A stretch of 64,000 bases of DNA, taken from NCBI RefSeq assembly GCF_018861065.1, contig NZ_JAHKQO010000037.1, positions 1 through 64,000 of the forward strand. The letters run 5' to 3'. A program made the position numbers and the translations under genes. Positions 16,354 to 27,010 of this stretch are shown one piece after another. The stretch is from Paraglaciecola arctica. GTDB lineage: Bacteria; Pseudomonadota; Gammaproteobacteria; Enterobacterales; Alteromonadaceae. The notes under the pieces are model-generated. The model searched no databases. It was not told the origin of the DNA and saw nothing but the letters and a program-made list of their open reading frames with translations. Within the stretch, counting starts at the first letter, position 1. Every line of letters starts with the position of its first letter.

Positions 16354-19300
16354 TTTTTGCTCCCTCAACAATTTTTTGGTTGTTAACCTGTGGTTCTAAT
16401 TGTAAGTGCTTAGATTGGTCAGGTTTTTGGGGTTCGAGCTGCGGCGTTATTCTCGCAGGTAAAGAGACTTCTTTACTGTCTCTGCCTAACTCAGTGAGTT
16501 GAGGTTCATCCAAAGAACCAGTTAATGAAAACTTGATGTTTGAAATGACTTTAGCAGATGTCAGCATCTGATCTAGCGCAAGTGCTGCTAATGCTGTAGC
16601 AGGATTGATCATCCACGCCACTATTACAGGCAAGCTTGATGTCACATTTGGGGTGAACTCGATTTGGTAATTTAGTTGTTGAGCATTCAGGTCGGTATAA
16701 CCGTGCATAGAGATTTCTCCGGCTCCGCCATCAACTAAAGTATCTTCAGTATATGCGATACCATTTTCTAGCTGAAAACTGCCGTTAATTTTATCGTAGA
16801 AAAATCCCTTGGCAAATATGTCTCTAAAATCAAGCTGCAGCTTACGCACCAATGAATCAAGACTCAGTAGACTAAATATTCGTGAACCTTGGTCACTTAC
16901 TTCAGTTAAGTAACCATCGCTCAAGCGCCATTCAATTTGGCCATTAAGGCTGTCGAAGTTAAATTCGTAGGGGGAGTTTTTCCAACTCAAATCGAATTTG
17001 GAGCTGGTTTTCGAATCTTTGATCCCCGAATCTAAATCAAACCCTTTTAGGAATGCACCAAAATCGGAACTGCTAAATTCACCTTTTAATCGAGTACTAC
17101 TTTGGCCATTATTTAAGAACCAATCGCCTGAACCGTAAAATAAACCATGATCATTATTCAATCGTACCTGTTCGATTTTCATACCAGTGGCTGAGCGGGT
17201 TAAACTAAAATCAATCTTTCCAAGATCATTTTCCATTAGGCGGCAGCGCTCACAGGAAAAACTAATGGGAGGTAAAGTCTCCATATTGGCAACAAATTGA
17301 TTAGACGAGCCGGACTGTTTTTCACCCTTGTTGGGTTGACTGTTTTGCCATTGCTTCATTTCGATAAAGTCAGCGTTAATATCGATTCCTTTATTTAGCC
17401 AATCTTTATATAAGGTCATTTCCATGCGGGTTTCTTCGGCATTGATGTCAAAAAGCCAGCTATCACTGGTATTTTTTGCCACCATCTCTAATCCAGTAAA
17501 TCTCTGAGAAGCGATTAGTGCGCTATCTGCAGTGATGAAAATGCGTTTGGGCGCCTCGATTAAGGGAGTTTCATTATTGTCAGGGAGATCACCAATAAGG
17601 GCGTTGATTACATTGTACCAAGGAGTAGCATCTAACTCCTGCATATTGGCTGAGATACTAAAACCTAGGCCCATTCCTAACATGTCTGATTGACCAATAG
17701 ATAAATGTGCTCGGGAAAATTGCATATCGCTATGAGGTAAATTACCGTTAAATTCAACCTCCTTTCCTAAGGTCGCTTTTATTGAAGAGGCTTGTTCATT
17801 TCCTTGGCTAGTGATTAAAAGCGGCAAAGATTGTTCTGAGTGTTTCGCAAATGGTGCAGGCAAATCTGAATCAATATTTGATAGATTACTGAATATTTGA
17901 GCGGAGTATTCATATCCTTGGGGTGGCAGAGTAAGTGCGATATCTGCTGACCAATTGCTGGTTCCTGAGAGGTAATCGATTAATCCAGGAGAACAAAGTT
18001 CCAGCAAAGGTGTCACCTCCCAATCTCCCTTGATATTAATATCTGTCTGGTAACCACGAGTTTCTTGTAAGCCAGCCAATTGCAATGTAATGGGTTGCTG
18101 TAATAAATGCGCCTGTATATTGCTGGCATTAATTTTACTGTTAACGAAGCTTACTGTGCCATTGGCTTTTTCTAACAAAATATTCAGGCTAGGCAATTCA
18201 ACTTTGTTTTCGTTTAATTGCACTTTACCCTTCGCGACTAACTCTTTACCTGACAGAGGGATCATTAAATTCAATTGAGTTTTTAGCGGACCATTGACTT
18301 GCACTTGTTGTAAGGTTTTTCCGAGCGTATCAGCTAGATTACTTTGCAGCATTAAGTCTGTTACTTGTTTTCCATTGGCTTGGGCGTCTGCATCGATGAT
18401 TAATACTGCATTTGACGCGAGTTGCGGAATTTTGGCTGATAAGTTTGTTAGTTCAACATCTAATAGACGGCCTTTTTGACTAACCATAGTGAGGCTTTTA
18501 TTCTCGAAAAGTAGATCGACATCAAAATTGTTTAGCGCGGGCCATTGTGGCGCAAATTTTAATTCTCCGTCGTTTATTTTGACCTGTGCCTGAAATACCC
18601 CTTGCCCCTGTTCAAAAGGAAATTGGTTAACTTGGCCGTGCCACAATAATTGCGCATTTTCTATTTGACCTTGGATCAGCGCGTTGGTGAGGTATTTTTT
18701 TGTGTCTTTTCCCATCAGTTCTGAAGGGTAAAGTTTGGGTAACTGCTTGACGTCAATGGCTTCAATTTGGGTCGATAACGCTAAGTATTTATTGTGACTA
18801 CTATAGTAAAAATGCGGGCTTAAACTAATTAGGTCGCTTTTCAAAAGGGCATTTTCAGAGCTAACATTGACGCCATTGGCATTGGTCTCAATAAATAAAT
18901 CGGCATAAAAGCGTTGGTATTCGATATCTTCTGGTAACAATTTATCAATTGAAAGTTGCCCCGATTTGCTTTTTAAGTTTAACCGTCCGTTACCATTGAA
19001 CCAATTTAACTCGGTTGCCATACCAGACATACCCGGAATCGCCGTGGTTTGTTGCCAGGTTAAGTCGCTTATTGCTGCTTTAACTGCCACGTCGCCGTCT
19101 AAAGTGCGATGAATATCTATCGAATCTAATATCGCTTGAGGTTGCAGTGATTCAATTAGCTCCGTTTGGTTTGCTTCCAATGCTAAGGCTAACATTGGCA
19201 ACACAGATGCCACTTGTAGTGGTTGCTCATGTTGCAACGACAAGGCTCCAGTTTTGTCTACCTTACCTAACCAATTTGAGACCAACACGTTATCATTTAT

Positions 19301-20260
19301 TTGCATGGTCAAATTATTGAGGTTAAATAGCCACTCATCATTCACTGGACTGGCATTTATTTGACCACCCAATACCGCCAATTTTGTGTTATTTTCTGAG
19401 TTATCTTTGTTTGGATGTTGCCAGTCAAAGCGGCTATTAGATAGATCAAGTTGTACCGATTGAAGTGATTTTTCTTTAATGGTTGCCCACATAACAAAAC
19501 TGCCACGACTCTCAAGTAATTCGTGTTTGCTGGGGACCCAATGTTCAATCCAAGGGGATAGGTCTACTTCTTCTCCTTTGGCGAAAAAGGTGCCAAATAA
19601 GGTTTCTTGATTGCCATATAAATCCAGAATAAATGACGAAGAATTCTTTGCGATTTCTTCAATTTGCATTTGTCCCACACCCTGATGGTGCTCGTCTTTA
19701 TTGACCCATGACACTTGGTCAATCAGTACAACTTGTCGCTGATTGTTTGCTGTGTTGATAATTATTTTACTTTGACTAATAGAAAACAGTTGTAGTTGCT
19801 GCAAAAACAGCTTTTCTAAGGCATCGATTATGGGGTAATTGTTTTGCTCTTGGCTAATCGAAGCTACATCAATAGTTAGTTCCATTTCCTGTAGGTCAAA
19901 TTTGTTAGATTGAATTTGCCAGGCCAAAACAGATTGCCAAAAATCGATTTCAATGGATGTTTCGGCAATGGTAAGATTCAATGGAGACTGTTCGTTTTGG
20001 ATTAATTGAATATCGCGTAAAACTATAGCGGGTCCTATGCCTTGCCATCTTGCAGTTATTTCACCAATTTTAATTTGAGCGCCAACTTGGCCGGACAACC
20101 AAAGCTCTAAGTAATTTTTTTGACCGTTCATATAGGGCAAAGAATAACGTGCAACACTTAAAACCACCGCAACCACAACTAAACTCAAGGCAACCAATGC
20201 CCAGAGTTTTTTGATCAAGTAGGCGACATAAAATGAAGCGCCTTTGGTTTTGGTATTCAC
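16346..20260 (-). CDS. yhdP: YhdP family AsmA-like envelope protein
   Basis: Very large envelope-spanning protein (1304 residues; E. coli YhdP 1266). It is of the AsmA-like family that helps move phospholipids to the outer membrane and supports its barrier. One N-terminal membrane anchor (about 14-36) precedes a long periplasmic beta-rich body, with the C-terminal DUF3971/AsmA-2 region near residues 1090-1240 (LLSLDSLVRKLQLDFRD, then GGAGEISMHGYTDL). It ends with a Gln/Pro-rich tail. The start is GTG without a clear ribosome site. It follows rng in the same direction after 61 bases. Confidence 0.93.
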   Translation of the reverse strand: MNTKTKGASFYVAYLIKKLWALVALSLVVVAVVLSVARYSLPYMNGQKNYLELWLSGQVGAQIKIGEITARWQGIGPAIVLRDIQLIQNEQSPLNLTIAETSIEIDFWQSVLAWQIQSNKFDLQEMELTIDVASISQEQNNYPIIDALEKLFLQQLQLFSISQSKIIINTANNQRQVVLIDQVSWVNKDEHHQGVGQMQIEEIAKNSSSFILDLYGNQETLFGTFFAKGEEVDLSPWIEHWVPSKHELLESRGSFVMWATIKEKSLQSVQLDLSNSRFDWQHPNKDNSENNTKLAVLGGQINASPVNDEWLFNLNNLTMQINDNVLVSNWLGKVDKTGALSLQHEQPLQVASVLPMLALALEANQTELIESLQPQAILDSIDIHRTLDGDVAVKAAISDLTWQQTTAIPGMSGMATELNWFNGNGRLNLKSKSGQLSIDKLLPEDIEYQRFYADLFIETNANGVNVSSENALLKSDLISLSPHFYYSSHNKYLALSTQIEAIDVKQLPKLYPSELMGKDTKKYLTNALIQGQIENAQLLWHGQVNQFPFEQGQGVFQAQVKINDGELKFAPQWPALNNFDVDLLFENKSLTMVSQKGRLLDVELTNLSAKIPQLASNAVLIIDADAQANGKQVTDLMLQSNLADTLGKTLQQVQVNGPLKTQLNLMIPLSGKELVAKGKVQLNENKVELPSLNILLEKANGTVSFVNSKINASNIQAHLLQQPITLQLAGLQETRGYQTDINIKGDWEVTPLLELCSPGLIDYLSGTSNWSADIALTLPPQGYEYSAQIFSNLSNIDSDLPAPFAKHSEQSLPLLITSQGNEQASSIKATLGKEVEFNGNLPHSDMQFSRAHLSIGQSDMLGMGLGFSISANMQELDATPWYNVINALIGDLPDNNETPLIEAPKRIFITADSALIASQRFTGLEMVAKNTSDSWLFDINAEETRMEMTLYKDWLNKGIDINADFIEMKQWQNSQPNKGEKQSGSSNQFVANMETLPPISFSCERCRLMENDLGKIDFSLTRSATGMKIEQVRLNNDHGLFYGSGDWFLNNGQSSTRLKGEFSSSDFGAFLKGFDLDSGIKDSKTSSKFDLSWKNSPYEFNFDSLNGQIEWRLSDGYLTEVSDQGSRIFSLLSLDSLVRKLQLDFRDIFAKGFFYDKINGSFQLENGIAYTEDTLVDGGAGEISMHGYTDLNAQQLNYQIEFTPNVTSSLPVIVAWMINPATALAALALDQMLTSAKVISNIKFSLTGSLDEPQLTELGRDSKEVSLPARITPQLEPQKPDQSKHLQLEPQVNNQKIVEGAKSG

Positions 20261-20321
20261 GGTTTTAATCTGCTCACATTATGACAATGTTGAAAGTTTT
20301 GGGCCTAGGTTTATACCCCGC

Positions 20322-21785
20322 TTACATCATTACAACATCGAATTTGTCTTGATTGTACAGAAGTTCAGTATGAACCTTAATTTGTTTGCTGACGAACACT
20401 TCAAGTTCAGCCAACATATGTGACTCTTCTCCTAATAACGCGTCGGCCACATCCTGTGACGCATAAACCACAAATTTATCTGCGTCGTATGCTCGATTAA
20501 CCCTTACAATTTCGCGCATAATTTCGAAACATACTGTTTCGACGGTTTTAATAGAGCCGCGGCCTTTACACACAGGGCATTCGCCACATAAAACGTGCTC
20601 TAAACTTTCACGGGTTCTTTTACGGGTCATTTCTATTAAACCTAACACAGTAAAACCGTGAATATTAATCTTTGCTCTATCTTTACTTGTGGCTAACTCA
20701 AGGCTGTGCATGACTCTTCGTTTGTGGTCTTCGACTGTCATATCGATAAAGTCGATTAGGATCATGCCACCTAAGTTTCGAAGCCTAAGTTGCCGTGCAA
20801 TCGCTTGAGTTGCTTCAATATTGGTATTAAAAATGGTTTCTTCTAAATTACGATGACCCACAAATGCGCCAGTATTAATGTCTATTGTAGTCATCGCTTC
20901 GGTTTGGTCGATAATCAAGTATCCACCAGATTTTAGGTCTACTCGTCTTTCTAGTGAACGCTGACATTCATTTTCAACATCGTAAAGGTCAAAAATGGGT
21001 CGTTCGCCTGGATAATATTCTAAAAGTTTATGCAATTCTGGCACATACTCTTTGGTAAATTGTTGCAACTCTTGTAGTGACAACTTTGAATCAATTCTAA
21101 TGCGATCTAATTTTGTTCCCACAAAGTCTCTGAGCACCCGGCGGGCTAACGGCAGGTCTTCGTAAAGAATGTGGGATTTATTTTTCATTCGCGAGCGAAT
21201 TTTCTGCCACAAACGTTTTAGGAAATCGGCATCTTGGGTGAGCTCTTGTTCTTTTACCCCTTCGGCAGCAGTACGTAATATAAAACCACCATCTTCACTA
21301 CAGAAACTCTGCACTAAGGCTTTTAGGCGCTCTCTTTCTGCTTCATCTTCAATGCGTTGGGATACACCGACGTGCTCAACACTTGGCATAAATACCAAAT
21401 AGCGCGAGGGGATCGTAATATCAGTGGTAAGTCTTGCCCCTTTAGTGCCTATTTGATCTTTGACTACTTGAACAACAATGTTTTGTCCGTCTCTCACTAG
21501 CTCACGAATATCTCGTTTTTCGATATGGTTAGGTGAAACTTCTTCTTCAACTTCACTGTGTATTGCAATGTCAGAGGCATGTAAAAATGCGGCTTTATCT
21601 AAGCCAATATCCACAAATGCCGCTTGCATTCCCGGTAATACTCTACTGACTTTACCTCGATAAATATTGCCAACCAAGCCACGTTTAGTGTGCCTTTCGA
21701 TGTGGATTTCTTGTAATATTCCACTCTCTATCAAAGCCACACGAGATTCAGAAGGGGTAACATTAATTAATAGTTCAGCACTCAT
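20322..21785 (-). CDS. rng: Ribonuclease G
   Basis: Endoribonuclease that matures the 5' end of 16S rRNA and degrades some mRNAs. The length is 487 residues (E. coli 489). The N-terminal S1 RNA-binding domain (about 35-125) starts with GNIYRGKVSRVLPGMQAAFVD. The catalytic DNase I-like domain has the metal-binding Asp in DTNTGAF-type (here DINTGAFVG) and LIDFIDM. The zinc-link Cys pair appears as CGECPVCKGRG. The ATG overlaps the maf stop by 11 bases. Confidence 0.97.
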   Translation of the reverse strand: MSAELLINVTPSESRVALIESGILQEIHIERHTKRGLVGNIYRGKVSRVLPGMQAAFVDIGLDKAAFLHASDIAIHSEVEEEVSPNHIEKRDIRELVRDGQNIVVQVVKDQIGTKGARLTTDITIPSRYLVFMPSVEHVGVSQRIEDEAERERLKALVQSFCSEDGGFILRTAAEGVKEQELTQDADFLKRLWQKIRSRMKNKSHILYEDLPLARRVLRDFVGTKLDRIRIDSKLSLQELQQFTKEYVPELHKLLEYYPGERPIFDLYDVENECQRSLERRVDLKSGGYLIIDQTEAMTTIDINTGAFVGHRNLEETIFNTNIEATQAIARQLRLRNLGGMILIDFIDMTVEDHKRRVMHSLELATSKDRAKINIHGFTVLGLIEMTRKRTRESLEHVLCGECPVCKGRGSIKTVETVCFEIMREIVRVNRAYDADKFVVYASQDVADALLGEESHMLAELEVFVSKQIKVHTELLYNQDKFDVVMM

Positions 21786-22347
21786 TTACAACCCCAAATT
21801 CAGTTAACAATATTTTTGTTTGGTATAAAGGTAGACCTACGACAGCGCTGTAACTTCCATTAATATGTTTCACAAATTGTCCTCCAAGCCCCTGTATTCC
21901 ATAGCTTCCGGCTTTATCTTGCGGTTCACCACTTTGCCAATACCATGCTATTTCTTGAGTAGTTAGAGGGCCAAAACAAACTTGAGTTTCAACAACGGTG
22001 CTTTTTTGTTGTTTAGCGCTAATAACAGTGACTGCAGTCAATATTTGGTGTGTATTATCAGAGAGTATATTCAACATACGTATAGCGTCATTTTTGTGTT
22101 TCGGCTTACCTAAAATTTGACCTTGGGCCACCACGATTGTGTCAGCTCCCAATACGATATTGTTGTTATCAGTCCTTTGAAAACCCATAGCAGACTTTTC
22201 TTGGGCCATTCTTTGCACGTATTTTTTTGGGGATTCGTGGGGGAGTACAGTTTCGTCAATATCTACTGGAAATTGCGTGAATGGAATACCTATCTGTTGC
22301 AGTAATTCAACTCGGCGGGGGGACTGTGAAGCAAGTAATAACATCAT
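21775..22347 (-). CDS. maf: Maf-family nucleotide pyrophosphatase (YhdE-like)
   Basis: Cytosolic enzyme that hydrolyses dTTP/UTP and modified pyrimidine triphosphates, cleaning the nucleotide pool. The 190 residues hold the Maf signature LLASQSPRRVELLQQIG at the N-terminus, D-E-T near 27-29, the catalytic ADTIVV segment (about 70) and DKAGSYGIQGLGG (about 141-153). The QG-rich pattern fits the dTTP/UTP subgroup; this is inference. Two adjacent ATGs are possible. It overlaps the mreD stop and the rng start. Confidence 0.93.
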   Translation of the reverse strand: MMLLLASQSPRRVELLQQIGIPFTQFPVDIDETVLPHESPKKYVQRMAQEKSAMGFQRTDNNNIVLGADTIVVAQGQILGKPKHKNDAIRMLNILSDNTHQILTAVTVISAKQQKSTVVETQVCFGPLTTQEIAWYWQSGEPQDKAGSYGIQGLGGQFVKHINGSYSAVVGLPLYQTKILLTEFGVVNEC

Positions 22348-22823
22348 TAATGGAGGCGTAGTTGGCGTCTAACTTTACGCAATAACCAGAATAACCACGG
22401 CCAAATCACCATAGAACTGGCTACGGGCCACAAATAGTCAAACAAAAAATAAATATCGGTGATTAAATGTTGTAACCAAAAAATCACCAAATTATACAAC
22501 GCAGCCATAATGCCAATGATGATAGATTGCTGCCACACAGAGTAATTACGTAAGCGTTTATAATTCACGACCAAGACATAAATACATAGGCACATAGCAA
22601 AACTGTGCACACCCATACTGGTACCCAATAATATATCTAGAATTAGACCTGTAAAAAATGCCACTCCTACATTGACTCTGTTGGGGAGGGCTAATGCCCA
22701 ATAACTAAGGACTAATAGTACCCAATCGGGGCGGTATAAGTCAGCGACAGCCGGCATCGGCATAATTTGCAAAACTAATGCAATCACAATGCTTAGCGCA
22801 ATTGAGTAATTGCGTATGCTCAT
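22347..22823 (-). CDS. mreD: Rod shape-determining protein MreD
   Basis: Small polytopic inner-membrane protein of the elongasome. The ATG at 22823 overlaps the mreC stop as ATGA and gives 158 residues, close to the usual 162. A longer frame upstream is rejected because it would lie inside mreC. Five or so hydrophobic helices are visible. The middle carries the family pattern LYRPDWVLLVLSYWALALPNRVNV with FFTGLILDILLGTSMG. Confidence 0.94.
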   Translation of the reverse strand: MSIRNYSIALSIVIALVLQIMPMPAVADLYRPDWVLLVLSYWALALPNRVNVGVAFFTGLILDILLGTSMGVHSFAMCLCIYVLVVNYKRLRNYSVWQQSIIIGIMAALYNLVIFWLQHLITDIYFLFDYLWPVASSMVIWPWLFWLLRKVRRQLRLH

Positions 22824-23680
22824 TTTACTGTTACCTCTGCTATTGATTCTTCTTGGAGGGTGCGCTCGGACCATAGTAGCAGCAGGTATTTTAAGCGATC
22901 AAGTTGCGCAACTGGTTTTGCCTTAATTTGCGAAAATGGCCGACTCTCATCTCGAACAATTGAGGTAATAGTCGCGACTGGATAACCCTCAGGGTAGACA
23001 TTGCCTAAGCCAGAAGATAGCAACAGATCGCCTTCTTTTAAGTCACTACTATGGGCTACATGCTGGATCAATAGTTCGTCTAAACTACCTGATCCAGAAA
23101 CAATTAGGCGTACATTATTTCGGGCAACTCTAACGGGTATAGCGTGTGTGACGTCTGCAATAAGTAATACACGGCTATTGGTTGAACTGACTTGCATGAT
23201 TTGCCCTACAATACCGTTGTCATCTAAAACAGGTTGTCCCTCGAACACCCCATTTATTGCTCCCTTATTAATTACTATTTGATGGCTGTACGGGTTGTTA
23301 TCTACAGCCATAAGTTCAGCTACAACTTTGCGAGTATTGTCTTGAACAGGTGAATTTAACAAGCTGCGAAGCCGGTCATTTTCTTCTCGCAAAAAAGTTA
23401 AACGTTGCAACTGGCCGTTCATTAGCATGGCATCATGAGTTAACTTTGCATTGTCGTTTAGCAATTGTTCGTGGGAAACAAAGCGACTTGCACTAGCATT
23501 GAGTAATTGCCCAGGTAAGTTGGCCAAATATTGCAACGGGCTTACCAGTGAGTTGAGGTACACTCTGGTTGTGCCGAAACCATCAAATTTGTGGTCAAAA
23601 ATTATGAGTGACACTGAAAGTATAAGAGCCAGAGCTAACCTGTTAGGCAGGGAGGGGCCACTAGAAAACATCAAATTCAT
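22820..23680 (-). CDS. mreC: Rod shape-determining protein MreC
   Basis: Periplasmic, membrane-anchored elongasome protein that links MreB to the cell-wall synthases. The 286 residues start with a membrane anchor (about 11-30), then a coiled coil (about 70-105, including LREENDRLRSLL). The two beta barrels of MreC follow, with the GVFEGQPVLDDNGIVGQIMQV and LLSSGLGNVYPEGYPVATI motifs. It lies 58 bases downstream of mreB. Confidence 0.96.
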   Translation of the reverse strand: MNLMFSSGPSLPNRLALALILSVSLIIFDHKFDGFGTTRVYLNSLVSPLQYLANLPGQLLNASASRFVSHEQLLNDNAKLTHDAMLMNGQLQRLTFLREENDRLRSLLNSPVQDNTRKVVAELMAVDNNPYSHQIVINKGAINGVFEGQPVLDDNGIVGQIMQVSSTNSRVLLIADVTHAIPVRVARNNVRLIVSGSGSLDELLIQHVAHSSDLKEGDLLLSSGLGNVYPEGYPVATITSIVRDESRPFSQIKAKPVAQLDRLKYLLLLWSERTLQEESIAEVTVK

Positions 23681-23738
23681 TATTGCCTGCCTAAAGGCGA
23701 CATCGTGTCGCCCTGTTTACTATTAAATATCAAAACTA

Positions 23739-24923
<1,185 letters not shown>

Positions 24924-24987
24924 CTATAAAACTCTATTTTTGGCTATAGTAAGCTGGCAATTTGAAATAGACGTACTAAGTATCGAC

Positions 24988-26622
24988 ATGAATGAAGAGA
25001 GACTAGAAAAACGTTATCAACGGGAGCGACAAGCTCGAGAAGCCGCCGAATCGCTATTGGAAAAAAAATCCCTTGAATTATTTCAGCGTAATCAAGAATT
25101 AGAAGAGGTAAAAGAGAGCTTAGAAAAACAAATTTTAGAACGCACCCGAGAAGCAGAAAAAGCGAAATCTGAGGCTTGGGAGTCCAATCAGGCAAAATCA
25201 CAATTTTTGGCTAATATGAGCCATGCCACCATGACCCCCTTGACCGCTATTATTGGATTTGCGGAAGTGCTGTTACAACACAAAGTCAGCAGCGAAGATA
25301 GCATAAAATATTTAAATACTATCGTTGGAAGTGGACGTCACTTAAGCACTTTGTTAGGTGAAATTTTAGATATAAGTAAAATTGAAAACAAAAATTTAGA
25401 ACTGCAACCCATAAGGTTTAATCTCCCCAATTTGTTACAAGACATAGAACAAATGTATCTCTTTAATTGTAAAAAGGAGAGGTTAGATTTTGTGATGGTA
25501 ATTGAATCGGATATTCCAGAATGGGTAGTTACAGACCCTACTCGGCTTAAACAGGTTTTGCATAATCTACTTAACAATGCGATTAAATTTACTAGTGAAG
25601 GCTGCATAAGCGTACACGTAAATTTCCAACCCACTTCTAATACTTTGTTGATTGATGTAGTGGATACAGGTGAAGGTATTGTCGAAGAAAAACAAGCTTT
25701 GATATTTGAATATTTTCGCCAAGCCGACGCCACTATTTCGAGTAATTTAGGTGGAACAGGAGTGGGTTTATTTATTACTAAAAGTTTGGTTGAATTGATG
25801 GGCGGTTTTGTGGAACTGCAATCTACTGTGGGGAGGGGCTCTAAATTTTCAGTCTCTATCGCCTGTGAGGACTGTGAAGGTAAATGCAGCACTATTAAGG
25901 CTAGAAGAGTCGTTGATTCTCAATCGGTAGGCATTCCTTCACTAGTTGGCAATATTTTATTGGTAGAAGATATCGAGGTTAATCGCCAGTTGATAACCCT
26001 TAATTTGCGCCAAACTGGAGCCAAAATCGATACAGCAGTAAATGGTCTAGAAGGCCTACAAATGGCTCTTTCAGGCGAATATGATTTGATTTTGATGGAT
26101 ATTCAAATGCCTGTTATGGATGGAAAGGAAGCCTTGAAGTCGCTACAGCAGTTGGGTATTAGTACGCCAATATATGCACTGACTGCCAATGTTATCTCCG
26201 CTGATATACAGGAATATATTGCGCTCGGTTTTAGTGGGGTGTTGAGCAAACCTCTTGAATTAAATAAATTACACTCTGTGCTTAAGCAATACTTGCGCAC
26301 TGAAAACCACTCGGACGCTGAAAAAGCTCAAAGGTCTAATTTGTTCGCTCAAGACCCAAAGATAAAAGCGCTATTTTTTAGTGAGTTAAGCAAACAAAAT
26401 ATGGAAATTACCGAAAACATAAAAAAGCTAGATTATGCAGGTTTGACCAATGCTGCACATATTATTAAAGGGTCAGCCGAAACCTTTGGTTATGACACTT
26501 TAACTAAGTTAGCTTCGGAGTCTTTGTTATTATTAAGAAAAAAGCAGTATGAACAAGCCGTTCAACAATGTACCAATCTCAATCTAAAGTTAGCGGAAGT
26601 GTTAAATGAGTATAACGATTAA
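24988..26622 (+). CDS. Soluble hybrid histidine kinase (HisKA-HATPase-REC-Hpt), HnoK-like, with altered H-box
   Basis: Cytoplasmic kinase without a sensor or membrane domain; partner proteins must supply the signal. From ATG 24988 (544 residues): coiled coil (about 5-65), HisKA (about 70-135), HATPase (about 185-300, with N-box HNLLNNAIKFT, DTGEGI and GGTGVGLFI), REC (about 323-437, Asp371 in LMDIQMP) and Hpt (about 455-540, His491 in AHIIKGSAETFG). The H-box reads SHATMTPL: His79 is followed by Ala80 where nearly all HisKA proteins have Glu (SHEIRTPL). An upstream TTG (24940) would add an unlikely leader. The 3' end overlaps the response regulator gene by 17 bases. With the H-NOX remnant downstream, it resembles H-NOX-associated kinases of Shewanella and Vibrio. 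Confidence 0.88.
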   Translation: MNEERLEKRYQRERQAREAAESLLEKKSLELFQRNQELEEVKESLEKQILERTREAEKAKSEAWESNQAKSQFLANMSHATMTPLTAIIGFAEVLLQHKVSSEDSIKYLNTIVGSGRHLSTLLGEILDISKIENKNLELQPIRFNLPNLLQDIEQMYLFNCKKERLDFVMVIESDIPEWVVTDPTRLKQVLHNLLNNAIKFTSEGCISVHVNFQPTSNTLLIDVVDTGEGIVEEKQALIFEYFRQADATISSNLGGTGVGLFITKSLVELMGGFVELQSTVGRGSKFSVSIACEDCEGKCSTIKARRVVDSQSVGIPSLVGNILLVEDIEVNRQLITLNLRQTGAKIDTAVNGLEGLQMALSGEYDLILMDIQMPVMDGKEALKSLQQLGISTPIYALTANVISADIQEYIALGFSGVLSKPLELNKLHSVLKQYLRTENHSDAEKAQRSNLFAQDPKIKALFFSELSKQNMEITENIKKLDYAGLTNAAHIIKGSAETFGYDTLTKLASESLLLLRKKQYEQAVQQCTNLNLKLAEVLNEYND

Positions 26623-27010
26623 TATATTACTAGTAGATGATGTCGAATACAGCAGAGAGTTGTTGCGCGCCGCGATTTTAGTGTGCATACGTGAACATAA
26701 AACTGAAATTGATGTGAATTTTTTTCATTCTTCTACTGGCGAATTGATACCTGATAGGATCGCAATACATGATATTGATTTGGTGTATTTAGATATTGAA
26801 TTGCCTCATACCAGTGGCCTTGAAGTATTAAAACAAATTCGAAAAGTGTACCCAGAAATGATGGTAGTGATGGTCTCTGGTGAGAGCTCATCAAAAAATG
26901 TCACTTCTGCGATTAAAAGTGGCGCCAATGGTTTTATTGTTAAACCTTTTAATTCAGGGCGAATATTAGATACCTTACAAAGTTACCTTAAAAAAGCGAA
27001 AAAATTGTGA
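26606..27010 (+). CDS. Single-domain CheY-like response regulator
   Basis: A receiver domain alone (134 residues). The acidic pair sits in LLVDDVEYSR, the phospho-acceptor Asp in VYLDIELP (about residue 58), the Ser switch in VMVSGES and the Lys in FIVKPF. There is no output domain, so it acts by protein contact. It overlaps the kinase gene by 17 bases, and its stop TGA overlaps the GTG start of the H-NOX remnant. The three genes were therefore one translationally coupled operon. The partner kinase is very likely the one upstream; the target is unknown. Confidence 0.9.
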   Translation: MSITINILLVDDVEYSRELLRAAILVCIREHKTEIDVNFFHSSTGELIPDRIAIHDIDLVYLDIELPHTSGLEVLKQIRKVYPEMMVVMVSGESSSKNVTSAIKSGANGFIVKPFNSGRILDTLQSYLKKAKKL

